Source of the DNA: an uncultured Clostridium sp. | GTDB taxonomy: Bacteria > Bacillota > Clostridia > TANB77 > CAG-508 | Length of the DNA: 37,736 nucleotides | Direction: 5' to 3' | Assembly (NCBI GenBank): GCA_948437895.1 | Contig: CAOJKK010000012.1 | Span: forward strand, 1 to 37,736 | In this document: positions 9,451-17,687 of the stretch, in pieces | How positions within the stretch are numbered: position 1 is the stretch's first letter | Layout of the letters: each line of letters begins with the position of its first letter | Notes under the pieces: model-generated | What the model was told of the DNA's origin: nothing | The model's input: only the letters and a program-made list of their open reading frames with translations | Databases searched by the model: none | Position numbers and translations under genes: made by a program

Positions 9451-9505
9451 TAGACATTTTGTAAAAAATATAGTATAATATACATAACTTGAAATATCAA
9501 GTTAT
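9451..9505 (+). promoter_or_regulatory. Promoter with a 5'-end stem-loop
   Basis: TAGACA at 9451-9456, 17-base spacer, TATAAT at 9474-9479. At the expected transcript start lies ATAACTTG-AAATAT-CAAGTTAT (9484-9505), an 8-bp inverted repeat. It could be an operator or an RNA-stabilising hairpin for the small gene downstream. Confidence 0.65.
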
Positions 9506-9546
9506 ACAGTACTTTCATAAGTAATAATTTGCTAGGAGGGAAAATA

Positions 9547-9774
9547 ATGAAAGATACAAAAGAAAAAGCAAAAATAATACTTGCCTCATCAGAAGATATT
9601 GACGAGGCTGATGAAAGAGTAATAGAACTTTTAGGAGATAACAATGCATCTCCTGAAAAGAAAATCTCTTTCTTGTGTGAAACTTTCAACATTGAAGTTG
9701 CTGGATCACCAGAGAATGGTGTGACATATGATGCAATGTTGATGTCAATCATCAATGGTAAATATGAGGTATGA
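9547..9774 (+). CDS. Hypothetical 75-residue acidic protein
   Basis: ATG at 9547 follows TAGGAGGG. The 75-residue soluble protein begins MKDTKEKAKIILASSEDID, is rich in Glu/Asp, and ends GKYEV before TGA. It has no membrane segment and I recognise no domain. It is monocistronic, with its own strong promoter, 5' hairpin and tight terminator, which suggests it is really expressed and perhaps highly. Confidence 0.65.
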   Translation: MKDTKEKAKIILASSEDIDEADERVIELLGDNNASPEKKISFLCETFNIEVAGSPENGVTYDAMLMSIINGKYEV

Positions 9775-9778
9775 AAGG

Positions 9779-9805
9779 TGCTCCGGTATATCCGGAGCAT
9801 TTTTC
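9779..9805 (+). terminator. Rho-independent terminator
   Basis: TGCTCCGG / CCGGAGCA stem with loop TATAT and a T5 tail, starting 5 bases after the TGA of the 75-residue protein. It is GC-rich for this genome. Confidence 0.9.
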
Positions 9806-9955
9806 ATAGTTAAAACTTTATGATATATTTGTATTTTACTTAAGAAATTCTTAATTTAAATTAAAACAATTTACAAATATTAAAAAAAGGGATATTATTG
9901 TTTTAAGAATAATCTTAGGCTATTCTTAATAAATTAGTAATTAGGGAGAAATTAG

Positions 9956-11887
9956 ATGAAAAAACTAAGTTTATTATTTTATTATATTTTATTCATAATA
10001 TATGAAGAGTTAATATTCTCTTGTTTGATATATAAAACATTTCCAACAAGCATTTGGTTGATAATATTATTTTCTATACCAATTGCGATAATATTTAATA
10101 TTTTATCAAGTATATTTAAGCCAAAAGCGAATAAGATTATAACTTATGGAATTACACTGTTTATAATAATACTATTTGGAGCACAGATAGTATATTATAG
10201 TATGTATGAATCAATACTTTCATTTTATTCAATATTAAATGGTGGCCAAGTTACTGAATTCATGGATGTAGTAATTGATATGATTCTAAGGAACTGGTAC
10301 GGAATATTGTTATTTGCGCTACCACTAATTGTATTAATAGTACTACACAAAAAGAAAGTAATAGACTTTGAGAGAAGAAGTTTAAAAGAGACAGCAATTA
10401 AAATAGGAACAGTAGTATTAGTCCAAATAATATCAATACTATGTGTAAATTTCATAAATCCAAATAATATATATTCAAATAAAAATCTATACTACAACAC
10501 ACATGTACCAAAACTTACTGCACAAAGAATGGGATTTTTAACTGCTATGAGAATAGATTTCCAAAGATTTGCATTTGGATTTGAGGAAAAATTAGCTATA
10601 AATGTAGATGCAAATAATATTAAAGAGTCTTTAGAAGATGAATACAATATAACTAATATAGATTTTAAGGGCTTAAGCGAAAATGAAGAAGATAAAGAAG
10701 TTAAAGGAATGCATGAATATTTTGCAAGTAAGGAGCCAACTAAGAAGAATGAGTATACAGGAATGTTTGAAGGGAAGAATCTAGTAGTATTAGTTGGTGA
10801 ATCTTTTAGTTCACTTGCGATAAGAGAGGATTTAACACCAAATTTATATAAATTATATAATGAAGGGTTTCAATTTGATAATTTTTATACTCCAGTATTT
10901 CCAGTAAGTACAGCAGATGGGGAATACATGACAGATACTTCTCTTATTCCAAAAGAAGGAGTATGGAGTTTTAAGGAAATTGCAGGAAACTATATGCCGT
11001 ATTCATATGCTAATGTATTTGAAAGTTTAGGTTATTCATCAAATGCTTATCACAATCATAAAGCAACATTCTATGAAAGAGATAAATATATTGACACTAT
11101 GGGATACAACTCATATCTAGCTGTTGGAACAGGATTAGAAAATAGAATGGATACAAGCAAATGGCCAAATAGTGATTATGAAATGATTGATGTAACAACA
11201 AAGGACTATATAAATAATGATAAGTTTTTGGCATATTATATGACTGTAAGTGGACATTTAAACTATACAACAACAGGAAATGCAATGGTTAGAAGAAATT
11301 GGGATGCTGTAAAGAATTTGCCATATTCAGATAAAGCTAAAGGTTATTTAGCAGCAAATATTGAGTTAGATAAAGCAGTAGGAGAGTTAATAAACAATTT
11401 AAAAGAGGCAGGCAAATTAGAAGATACTGTTATTGTGATTAGTGGAGACCACTATCCATATGGATTAACACTAGAAGAAATAAATGAAATATCAACATAT
11501 GAAAGAGATGACAAGTTTGAGAAATATCATATGCCACTTTTAATCTGGAGTGAAAGTATGGAAGAACCCATAAAGGTTGAGAAACTAGGAACAAGTATAG
11601 ATATTTTACCAACAGTATTAAACCTATTTGGAGTAGAGTATGATTCAAGATTATTAATAGGAAAAGATATATTGTCAGATTCAGAACCATTAGTAATATT
11701 TGCAGACAGAAGCTTTATAACAGACAAAGGAAGATATAATGCAGTAACAGGAGAATTTATTGCAAACAATGGAGAACAGATAGAAAAAGGATATATTGAT
11801 GAAATAAACAGTGATATTTATAGAAGATTTCAAATGTCAAGGTTAATACTAGAAAAAGACTATTATAGAAAAGTTTTTAATAAATAA
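9956..11887 (+). CDS. LTA-synthase-like membrane sulfatase / phosphoglycerol transferase
   Basis: 643 residues. About five membrane helices fill the first 190 residues, followed by an extracellular sulfatase-fold domain. Landmarks: LVVLVGESFSS (about 278-286, metal binding), STADGEYM (about 317-324; Thr is the likely catalytic nucleophile, as in the LtaS TSDSEF motif), MTVSGHLNY (about 430) and VIVISGDHYPYG (about 494). This is the LtaS/alkaline-phosphatase superfamily, which polymerises glycerol phosphate from phosphatidylglycerol on the outer membrane face. Whether it makes lipoteichoic acid or decorates another glycan cannot be read from the sequence. ATG follows GGGAGAAATTAG. Monocistronic. 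Confidence 0.87.
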   Translation: MKKLSLLFYYILFIIYEELIFSCLIYKTFPTSIWLIILFSIPIAIIFNILSSIFKPKANKIITYGITLFIIILFGAQIVYYSMYESILSFYSILNGGQVTEFMDVVIDMILRNWYGILLFALPLIVLIVLHKKKVIDFERRSLKETAIKIGTVVLVQIISILCVNFINPNNIYSNKNLYYNTHVPKLTAQRMGFLTAMRIDFQRFAFGFEEKLAINVDANNIKESLEDEYNITNIDFKGLSENEEDKEVKGMHEYFASKEPTKKNEYTGMFEGKNLVVLVGESFSSLAIREDLTPNLYKLYNEGFQFDNFYTPVFPVSTADGEYMTDTSLIPKEGVWSFKEIAGNYMPYSYANVFESLGYSSNAYHNHKATFYERDKYIDTMGYNSYLAVGTGLENRMDTSKWPNSDYEMIDVTTKDYINNDKFLAYYMTVSGHLNYTTTGNAMVRRNWDAVKNLPYSDKAKGYLAANIELDKAVGELINNLKEAGKLEDTVIVISGDHYPYGLTLEEINEISTYERDDKFEKYHMPLLIWSESMEEPIKVEKLGTSIDILPTVLNLFGVEYDSRLLIGKDILSDSEPLVIFADRSFITDKGRYNAVTGEFIANNGEQIEKGYIDEINSDIYRRFQMSRLILEKDYYRKVFNK

Positions 11888-11894
11888 GACAAAA

Positions 11895-11993
11895 GTTGGA
11901 GAAAAAGGGGACAGACACCAAATTCCCCCATGTTTTAAACATATCTTAATTTATTTATATGGGGAATTTGGTGTCTGTCCCCTTTTTCCCCAC
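11895..11993. repeat. Long inverted repeat of the GGGGACAGACACC family
   Basis: The left arm (about 11895-11932) and right arm (about 11957-11993) are near-perfect complements, sharing the core AAAAAGGGGACAGACACC followed by AAATTCCCC. A 24-base AT-rich centre separates them. It lies between convergent genes (sulfatase and YetF-like), so it may act as a bidirectional terminator. It shares its outer half with the hairpin at 3815-3847. It looks like a small non-autonomous repeat; no transposase is present here. Confidence 0.8.
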
Positions 11994-12010
11994 AAATTAC
12001 AGTTTACATT

Positions 12011-12730
12011 CTATTCAAAATAATCATGCTTATTTTTTTTATCTAGTTTAACATATACACTTAAGTTGTTTTGATTATCACATGTTGCAAGAAATACTTT
12101 TTTCAAATCATTAATTCCTTGTTCTTTTAAGTTATTCTCTAACCAATTTATATTATTTCCTGTTTTTGATAAGTTTTCTTTTAATAAAACACCATCTAGA
12201 ATGACATTTATAACAATATTTTCTGTATTAGGAGAAAGATTTAAATCTTCAGGAGTAGCTGGGCGCTTTAAACTTTTAGGGAGAAAGCTTACTCTGCCAT
12301 TAGGTTCTAATATTGCAGTTTGAATATCACTCAAATTAAAATAACCATTAATTCTACATTCCATTAGAAAATCATTTAAATCAATTTTTGCAGATTTGAA
12401 ATTCTTTCTATACAATTTGCCATTATCAAGAAGAATTCTTGCTCTTCCAGTAAAAAATCTACGTAAACTTAAACTTTTACATGTTATATATGAAATGAAC
12501 ACAGTGACTAGCCCATAAACCACCATAGCTACTACTGGCTCCATAAAGTTGTTTTCAAGGGATGTTGACATTTCTGCTGCAATTGAGCCAATTGTTATTC
12601 CTACAATGTAGTCAAACATAGTAAGCTGAGACATTTCCCTATTTCCCATCAGCTTAGTTAATATAAATAAAATTACTAGAGAACCAAAAGATAGTGAAAC
12701 GATTTTTAAAATATCCATAAAAACCTCCAT
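12011..12730 (-). CDS. YetF-like membrane protein (DUF421 family)
   Basis: 239 residues. Three membrane helices at the N-terminus include LMGNREMSQLTMFDYIVGITIGSIAA, the diagnostic motif of the YetF/DUF421 family. A cytoplasmic domain follows with LLDNGKLYRKNFKSAKIDLNDFL, ECRINGYFNLSDIQTAILEPNGRVSFLPK and a C-terminal DUF3290-like tail. B. subtilis YetF is spore-associated, but the biochemical function of the family is unknown. ATG follows GGAGGTTTTT. Single gene. Confidence 0.88.
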   Translation of the reverse strand: MEVFMDILKIVSLSFGSLVILFILTKLMGNREMSQLTMFDYIVGITIGSIAAEMSTSLENNFMEPVVAMVVYGLVTVFISYITCKSLSLRRFFTGRARILLDNGKLYRKNFKSAKIDLNDFLMECRINGYFNLSDIQTAILEPNGRVSFLPKSLKRPATPEDLNLSPNTENIVINVILDGVLLKENLSKTGNNINWLENNLKEQGINDLKKVFLATCDNQNNLSVYVKLDKKNKHDYFE

Positions 12731-12790
12731 TTTAAATTTTACATACTAATAAATATATTTTTTTCAAAATATGTTAAAATATTCAAAATA

Positions 12791-12819
12791 TTGAAAAATA
12801 AGTAAAAATAGAGTATAAT
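12791..12819 (+). promoter_or_regulatory. Sigma-A promoter of the threonylcarbamoyl-AMP synthase gene
   Basis: TTGAAA at 12791-12796, 17-base spacer, TATAAT at 12814-12819, about 70 bases before the ATG. Confidence 0.75.
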
Positions 12820-12890
12820 TATTTAGAAATTAAAGCAAATCAAAAAAATATCAAAAAGACTTTACAAAAGTAATATAAGAAGGAATTAAT

Positions 12891-13925
12891 ATGAAATCAA
12901 AATATGCAGATTTAAAAACAAATGAAGATTTGAACAAAATAAAAGAAGCAGCTGTGGAGATAAAAGAAGGGAAAATAGTTCTATTTCCTACAGAAACAGT
13001 ATACGGAATTGGAGCAAATGCATTAGATGAAAAAGCTGTAAATAAAATATTTGAGGCAAAAGGTAGAGCTTCAGATAATCCCTTGATTGTACATATTTGT
13101 AATTTAGATATGTTAAATGATCTAGTACAAGAAGTTGGAGAAATTGAAGAGAAATTAATTAATAAATTTTGGCCAGGTCCTTTAACAATAATATTTAATA
13201 GAAAAGAATGTATACCAAATAATGTAACAGCAGGATTAGATACAGTAGGAATAAGAATGCCAAGCAATAGTTTTGCAAGAAAACTTATAGAATTTGCAGG
13301 ATTGCCAATTGCTGCACCTAGTGCAAATATATCTGGAAAGCCAAGTGGAACAAAGATCGAAGATATAATAGATGAATTAGATGGAAAAGTAGACTATATA
13401 TTAGATGCAGGTATGGTAGATATAGGTGTAGAATCTACAGTTATAAGAGTTGTAGATAATAAAGTTCATATATTAAGACCAGGAAAAATTACTGTAGAAG
13501 ATATACAATCTTTAGGGATAGATGTTGTTATAGAAAAACAAATAATGGATGAGTGTAAGGCGGAAGAAAAAGTAATGTCACCAGGTATGAAATATAGACA
13601 TTATGCACCAAATACAAAATGTCTATTAGTATACAGTGATGATGAAAATAAGCTTGTGGAAAGAATAAATGAAGAAATAAAGCTAGAGAAAAATGTACTA
13701 GTCTTAGGAAGAACAAATAATTTAGATAAATATAAGACAGATAACAAACTAGATATGGGGAACAGCCTAGAAGATATAAGTAAGAATATATTTACACTTC
13801 TTAGAAAAGTAGATAAATATAATGTTGATTTAGTAATTATTGAAGGTGTAAAAAGAGAAGGATTAGGACTTGCAATAATGAATAGATTGATAAGAGCCTG
13901 TGAGCATAATTATATAGAAATTTAG
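12891..13925 (+). CDS. tsaC: L-threonylcarbamoyladenylate synthase (Sua5/YwlC type)
   Basis: 344 residues: an N-terminal YrdC domain (KIVLFPTETVYGIGANA, KGRASDNPLIVHI, LPIAAPSANISGKPSGT, GVESTV) followed by a linker (MSPGMKYRHYAPNTK) and the smaller Sua5 domain. It makes threonylcarbamoyl-AMP from threonine, bicarbonate and ATP, the first step of tRNA t6A37 modification. The later-step genes tsaB and tsaE lie 8 kb downstream on the other strand. The PHP phosphatase gene follows after 22 bases, so the two probably share a transcript. Confidence 0.95.
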   Translation: MKSKYADLKTNEDLNKIKEAAVEIKEGKIVLFPTETVYGIGANALDEKAVNKIFEAKGRASDNPLIVHICNLDMLNDLVQEVGEIEEKLINKFWPGPLTIIFNRKECIPNNVTAGLDTVGIRMPSNSFARKLIEFAGLPIAAPSANISGKPSGTKIEDIIDELDGKVDYILDAGMVDIGVESTVIRVVDNKVHILRPGKITVEDIQSLGIDVVIEKQIMDECKAEEKVMSPGMKYRHYAPNTKCLLVYSDDENKLVERINEEIKLEKNVLVLGRTNNLDKYKTDNKLDMGNSLEDISKNIFTLLRKVDKYNVDLVIIEGVKREGLGLAIMNRLIRACEHNYIEI

Positions 13926-13947
13926 TAGTTATAAAAGGAGTAATAAT

Positions 13948-14796
13948 ATGCAGAATTTTAATTATCATCAACATACATACAGATGTGGACATGCAGATTT
14001 TGCTATGGAAGATGAGGGCTATATTAAAGAATATATAAAAATGGGATTTAAAGAAATAGCCTTTACAGACCATTGTCCATGGAAAGATGAAGTTGATAAT
14101 AGACCAAATGTTAGAATGAAATATTCTGAAAGAAATGAATATCTAGATAATATAAATAAATTAAAAGAAAAATATATGGATAAAGTAAAGATAAAGTCGG
14201 GATATGAAATTGAGTATTTACCAGGTGAAGAAGATAACTTAAGAGAGTTAAAAGATGAAACAGACATATTGGTATTAGGCCAACATTTTGTTTATACTGA
14301 TAATGGTGATTTAAATATCTTTGATAAGGGAGAAGTATTTACAGATGAAGAATTAATAAGATATGCAGAGTATATCGATAAAGCAATGGAACTTAATATT
14401 CCAGATATTATTGCTCATCCAGATTTATTTATGAATGTAAGAGATAAATTTGGAGAAGTTGAAGAAAAGATTTCGAACATGATTTGTAAATCTGCCGAGA
14501 AATACGATATACCGTTAGAATTAAATTTAAATAAGATATTTAAAGAAATTTACTATAAAGGTAAAGGAATTGATAACTTATCAGAAGAACAGAAAAAAGC
14601 GAAGTTAAAAGATGCAAGATATCCATGCAGGGAGTTTTGGAAAATTGCTGCAAAATATAATGTAAGAGTAATATATGGATTAGATGTTCATCATAAAGGG
14701 CAGATTCCATTATTCAATGAACTAGTAAAATTAGCAAATGATTTTATAGGAAATGAAACTATAAATAAATTAAATTTTATAGAAGAAACAATATAA
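13948..14796 (+). CDS. PHP-domain histidinol-phosphatase (HisJ-like)
   Basis: 282 residues. The metal-binding PHP motifs are visible: NYHQHTYRCGHA (residues 3-14), FTDHCPW, GYEIEY, LGQHFVY, IIAHPDLFMN and, near the end, YGLDVHH. The length and the HTYRCGHA opening fit the HisJ histidinol-phosphate phosphatase family. No other histidine genes are nearby, so another phosphoester substrate is possible. The gene follows tsaC after 22 bases with an AAAGGAG ribosome binding site. Confidence 0.85.
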   Translation: MQNFNYHQHTYRCGHADFAMEDEGYIKEYIKMGFKEIAFTDHCPWKDEVDNRPNVRMKYSERNEYLDNINKLKEKYMDKVKIKSGYEIEYLPGEEDNLRELKDETDILVLGQHFVYTDNGDLNIFDKGEVFTDEELIRYAEYIDKAMELNIPDIIAHPDLFMNVRDKFGEVEEKISNMICKSAEKYDIPLELNLNKIFKEIYYKGKGIDNLSEEQKKAKLKDARYPCREFWKIAAKYNVRVIYGLDVHHKGQIPLFNELVKLANDFIGNETINKLNFIEETI

Positions 14797-14808
14797 TAGA
14801 AAACAAAT

Positions 14809-14840
14809 AAAGCTTTACTTAGAAAAGTAAGGCTTTTCTT
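14809..14840 (+). terminator. Rho-independent terminator after the PHP gene
   Basis: AAAGC-T-TTACTT / AAGTAA-G-GCTTT stem with loop AGAA and a short T tail. It separates the tsaC unit from the ylxM-ffh operon. Confidence 0.8.
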
Positions 14841-14850
14841 ACGGAAATAC

Positions 14851-14879
14851 TTGACAAAAGCGAAAAAATAGTGTAAAGT
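14851..14879 (+). promoter_or_regulatory. Promoter of the ylxM-ffh-rplS operon
   Basis: TTGACA at 14851-14856, 17-base spacer, TAAAGT at 14874-14879; transcript start expected near 14886, 26 bases before the ylxM start. Confidence 0.75.
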
Positions 14880-14911
14880 AATATAGCATTACAAATTTGT
14901 GAGGTAGTAAT

Positions 14912-15259
14912 ATGGAAAAGAATGTTAAGATAAGTATGCTTTGCGGAATTTATGGCAAGCTATTAACTGAAAAACAATTAGCAATCTTAGAAGATTACTA
15001 TGACAAAGACTTATCTCTATCTGAAATAGCAGAAAATCAGAATATAACTAGACAGGCAGTTAGAGATATAATAAAGAAAGGGGAGAGTAAACTTTTCGAA
15101 TTAGAAGAAAAGCTTGAAATTATGAAAAGGATGTTTAAACAGGAAGAAAAAATAGCAGTTATATTATCAGAACTTACAAAAATTCAAAACAAGTCTACAG
15201 ATAAACAGATAGCACAAATTCTAAATCATGTAAAAAAAGAATTAAGTTGTCTAGTATAA
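14912..15259 (+). CDS. ylxM: YlxM family helix-turn-helix SRP accessory protein
   Basis: 115 residues. ATG follows TGTGAGGTAGTA. The first 60 residues match the YlxM/p13-like family (LTEKQLAILEDYYDKDLSLSEIAE, then the helix-turn-helix NITRQAVRDIIKKGESKLFE). The rest is a charged helix. YlxM-family proteins bind the signal recognition particle in some Firmicutes and are nearly always directly upstream of ffh, as here (27-base gap). Confidence 0.9.
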   Translation: MEKNVKISMLCGIYGKLLTEKQLAILEDYYDKDLSLSEIAENQNITRQAVRDIIKKGESKLFELEEKLEIMKRMFKQEEKIAVILSELTKIQNKSTDKQIAQILNHVKKELSCLV

Positions 15260-15286
15260 TTAGACACAAATAGGAGGGGTGAGCAG

Positions 15287-16641
15287 ATGGCTTTTGAAGG
15301 ATTATCTTCAAGATTACAAGCAATCACAAGAAAACTTGGTGGTAAGGCAAGAATAACAGAAAGCGATTTAAAGGAAGTTATGCGTGAAGTAAAGCTAGCT
15401 CTTTTGGAAGCGGATGTTAACTATAAAATAGTAAAAGAATTTGTAAATACAGTACAAGAAAAAGCTTTGGGCCAAAATGTATTAAAATCACTTACTCCTG
15501 GACAACAAGTTATAAAAATAGTAAGAGATGAAATGACAGAACTTTTAGGTGGGACACTTAGCAAGATTAATTTCACACCAAATCCTCCAACAGTAATAAT
15601 GCTAGTAGGACTTCAAGGTTCTCGGGAAAACTACAACAGCTGGTAAACTTGCAAATCTTTTAAGAAAACAAGGTAAAAAGCCACTATTGATTGCATGTGA
15701 TGTATATAGACCAGCAGCTATTAAACAATTACAAGTAGTTGGAAGTAGTTTGAATATACCAGTATTTGCAAATGAGAACTCAAAAGATGTAGTTTTAATT
15801 GCAAAACAGGCAATGTCACAAGCTATATCAAAATTAAATGATGTAGTTATACTTGATACAGCAGGAAGACTTCATATAGATGAAGAATTAATGCAAGAAT
15901 TAAAAAATGTTAAATCAAATGTAAAACCACATGAAATACTTTTAGTTGTAGATTCTATGACAGGTCAAGATGCAGTTAATGTTGCAGAAAGCTTTAATGA
16001 AAATCTTGGAATAGATGGAATTATACTTACAAAGCTAGATGGTGATACACGTGGTGGTGCATCACTTTCAGTTAAAAAAGTTACAGGAAGACCTATAAAA
16101 TTTGCAGCAACAGGTGAAAAACTTAGTGATATAGAAGAGTTTCATCCAGATAGAATGACATCAAGGATACTTGGAATGGGTGATATGCTTTCAGTAATAG
16201 AGAAGGCAGAAGAAGCATTTGATTTAGAGGAAGCAGAAAAATTAGAAAAGAAACTAAAAAAACAAGAATTTGATTTAGATGATTATTTATCACAGCTAAG
16301 ACAAATGAAGAAAATGGGTTCATTCTCTTCACTTATGAAAATGATTCCTGGAATGAATAAATTTGGGGATATAAAAGTTGATGATAAAGAATTCGTAAAA
16401 ATTGAAGCAATAATATGTTCAATGACAATAAAAGAAAAAAGAAATACTAAGTTATTAAATGCAAGTAGAAGACAAAGAATTGCTAAACGGCAGTGGTACT
16501 ACTGTGCAAGATATAAATAAATTTATAAATTCATACGAAATGACAAGAAAGCTAATGAAAAAGATGCAAAATAATAAAGGCGGAATGAAGAACATGATGA
16601 AAAATCTAGACATGAATTCGCTAAAAGGTATGAAGTTCTAA
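15287..16641 (+). CDS. ffh: Signal recognition particle GTPase Ffh, with two CGGN quadruplets (P-loop and M domain)
   Basis: Read with two four-base glycines, this is one 450-residue Ffh of normal length. The N domain starts MAFEGLSSRLQAITRKLGGKARITESD. At 15623 CGGG must be read as Gly113 to give G1 motif GLQGSGKTTTAGKLA; triplet reading gives SRENYNSW and stops at 15646. G-domain motifs follow: DVYRPAAIKQL, DTAGRLHIDEE, TKLDGDTRGG and the closing GMGD. In the M domain, CGGC at 16488 must be read as Gly401 to give RIAKGSGTTVQDIN, the conserved M-domain motif; triplet reading stops at 16520. The remainder ends in MKKMQNNKGGMKNMMKNLD. Ffh binds 4.5S RNA and signal peptides to target proteins to the membrane and is essential, so these cannot be dead frameshifts. 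Confidence 0.95.
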
Positions 16642-16701
16642 TAATAGATATTAATTTTTTAAATTTAATATAAATATATACTTTTGAAAGGGGGAAAAAT
16701 C

Positions 16702-16935
16702 ATGGTAAAAATAAGACTACAAAGAGCAGGTAAAAAGAAAGCACCTTTTTATCATATAGTAGTTGCTGATTCTAAATCACCAAGAGATGGAAAAATAATC
16801 GAACAAATAGGAACATATAACCCAATGGTAGAACCATCTGAATTAAAATTAGATAAAGAAAAAGTAGCTGAATGGATAAAAAATGGAGCAAAACCAACAG
16901 ATACAGTAAAACGTCTAATTGAAAAGGAGGCTTAA
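16702..16935 (+). CDS. rpsP: Small ribosomal subunit protein bS16
   Basis: 78 residues from the ATG at 16702, after GAAAGGGGGAAAA. Begins [20 protein letters not shown] with [15 protein letters not shown], typical of bS16. Its last codons contain the AAAAGGAGG that serves khpA. Confidence 0.97.
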   Translation: MVKIRLQRAGKKKAPFYHIVVADSKSPRDGKIIEQIGTYNPMVEPSELKLDKEKVAEWIKNGAKPTDTVKRLIEKEA

Positions 16936-16939
16936 TTTA

Positions 16940-17170
16940 ATGAAAGACTCATTAGAAGCAATAATTACTAGTTTGGTAAATGATCCATCAGAGGTTTCTA
17001 TTAATCAAGTAGATGGAGAAAAACAAGTTACCTTTGAAGTTAAAGTTGCAAATAGCGACATGGGAAAGGTAATTGGTAGAGAAGGAAGAATAGCAAAAGC
17101 TATTAGAACAATAATGAAGGCACAAGCTGCCAAAGAAGGAAAAAAAGTAACTGTAGAATTTGTTGATTAA
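16940..17170 (+). CDS. khpA: KH-domain RNA-binding protein KhpA
   Basis: 76 residues from the ATG at 16940, 11 bases after AAAAGGAGG. A single KH domain carries the GXXG loop in the motif VIGREGRIAKAIRTIMKA. KhpA pairs with KhpB and affects cell elongation and RNA regulation in Firmicutes. Position between rpsP and rimM is the conserved one. Confidence 0.93.
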   Translation: MKDSLEAIITSLVNDPSEVSINQVDGEKQVTFEVKVANSDMGKVIGREGRIAKAIRTIMKAQAAKEGKKVTVEFVD

Positions 17171-17180
17171 GGTATTTGAT

Positions 17181-17687
17181 ATGGAAGAATATTTTGAAAT
17201 AGGTCAAATTGTAAATACATCTGGATTAAAGGGTGTTATAAAAGTAAAACCATTTACAGATGATATTACTAAATTTAATAATTTTAAAACAATATATATA
17301 TCAATAAAAAAGGAACTTAAAGAATTCAAAATTGAGCAAGTAAGATTTAGTAAAAATATGGTATTCCTTAAATTAGAGGGAATAGATACTATAGAAGAAG
17401 CTGAAAATTACAGGAATCTTTATTTGAAAATAAAAAGAGATAAAGATGAAGAATTAGAGGAAGGTTCTTACTACATTGTAGATATTATTGGATGCAAAGT
17501 CTTTACAGATGAGCAAAAAGAATTAGGGAAAGTGGATGACGTTTTTTCAACAGGTAGTAATGATGTATATGTTGTAAAAGATGGAGTTGGTAAACAAATA
17601 TTATTACCAGCAATTAAAGAAGTAATAAAAAATATTGATATTGAAAATAAAACTATAACAGTTCATTTGTTAGAAGGATTAGTATAA
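17181..17687 (+). CDS. rimM: Ribosome maturation factor RimM
   Basis: 168 residues from the ATG at 17181 (MEEYFEIGQIVNTSGLKGVIKV); the ribosome binding site is weak (TAAGG). The N-terminal RimM beta-barrel contains FLKLEGIDTIEEAENYR. The PRC-type C-terminal domain contains YYIVDIIGCKVFTDE, GKVDDVFSTGSNDVYVV and ILLPAIKEVI. It acts in 30S head assembly with bS19. Its TAA overlaps the trmD ATG by one base (TAATG). Confidence 0.95.
   Translation: MEEYFEIGQIVNTSGLKGVIKVKPFTDDITKFNNFKTIYISIKKELKEFKIEQVRFSKNMVFLKLEGIDTIEEAENYRNLYLKIKRDKDEELEEGSYYIVDIIGCKVFTDEQKELGKVDDVFSTGSNDVYVVKDGVGKQILLPAIKEVIKNIDIENKTITVHLLEGLV

Noticed and set aside
15620-15626. Classical programmed +1 slippage of the P-site tRNA
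   Set aside because: The codons before CGGN are GGA, GCT, TCT, AAA, CCA and CTT. Several (AAA to AAC, CCA to CAC) give no good re-pairing after a +1 slip, and there is no common upstream Shine-Dalgarno-like stimulator or stop codon. Not fully excluded without experiments.
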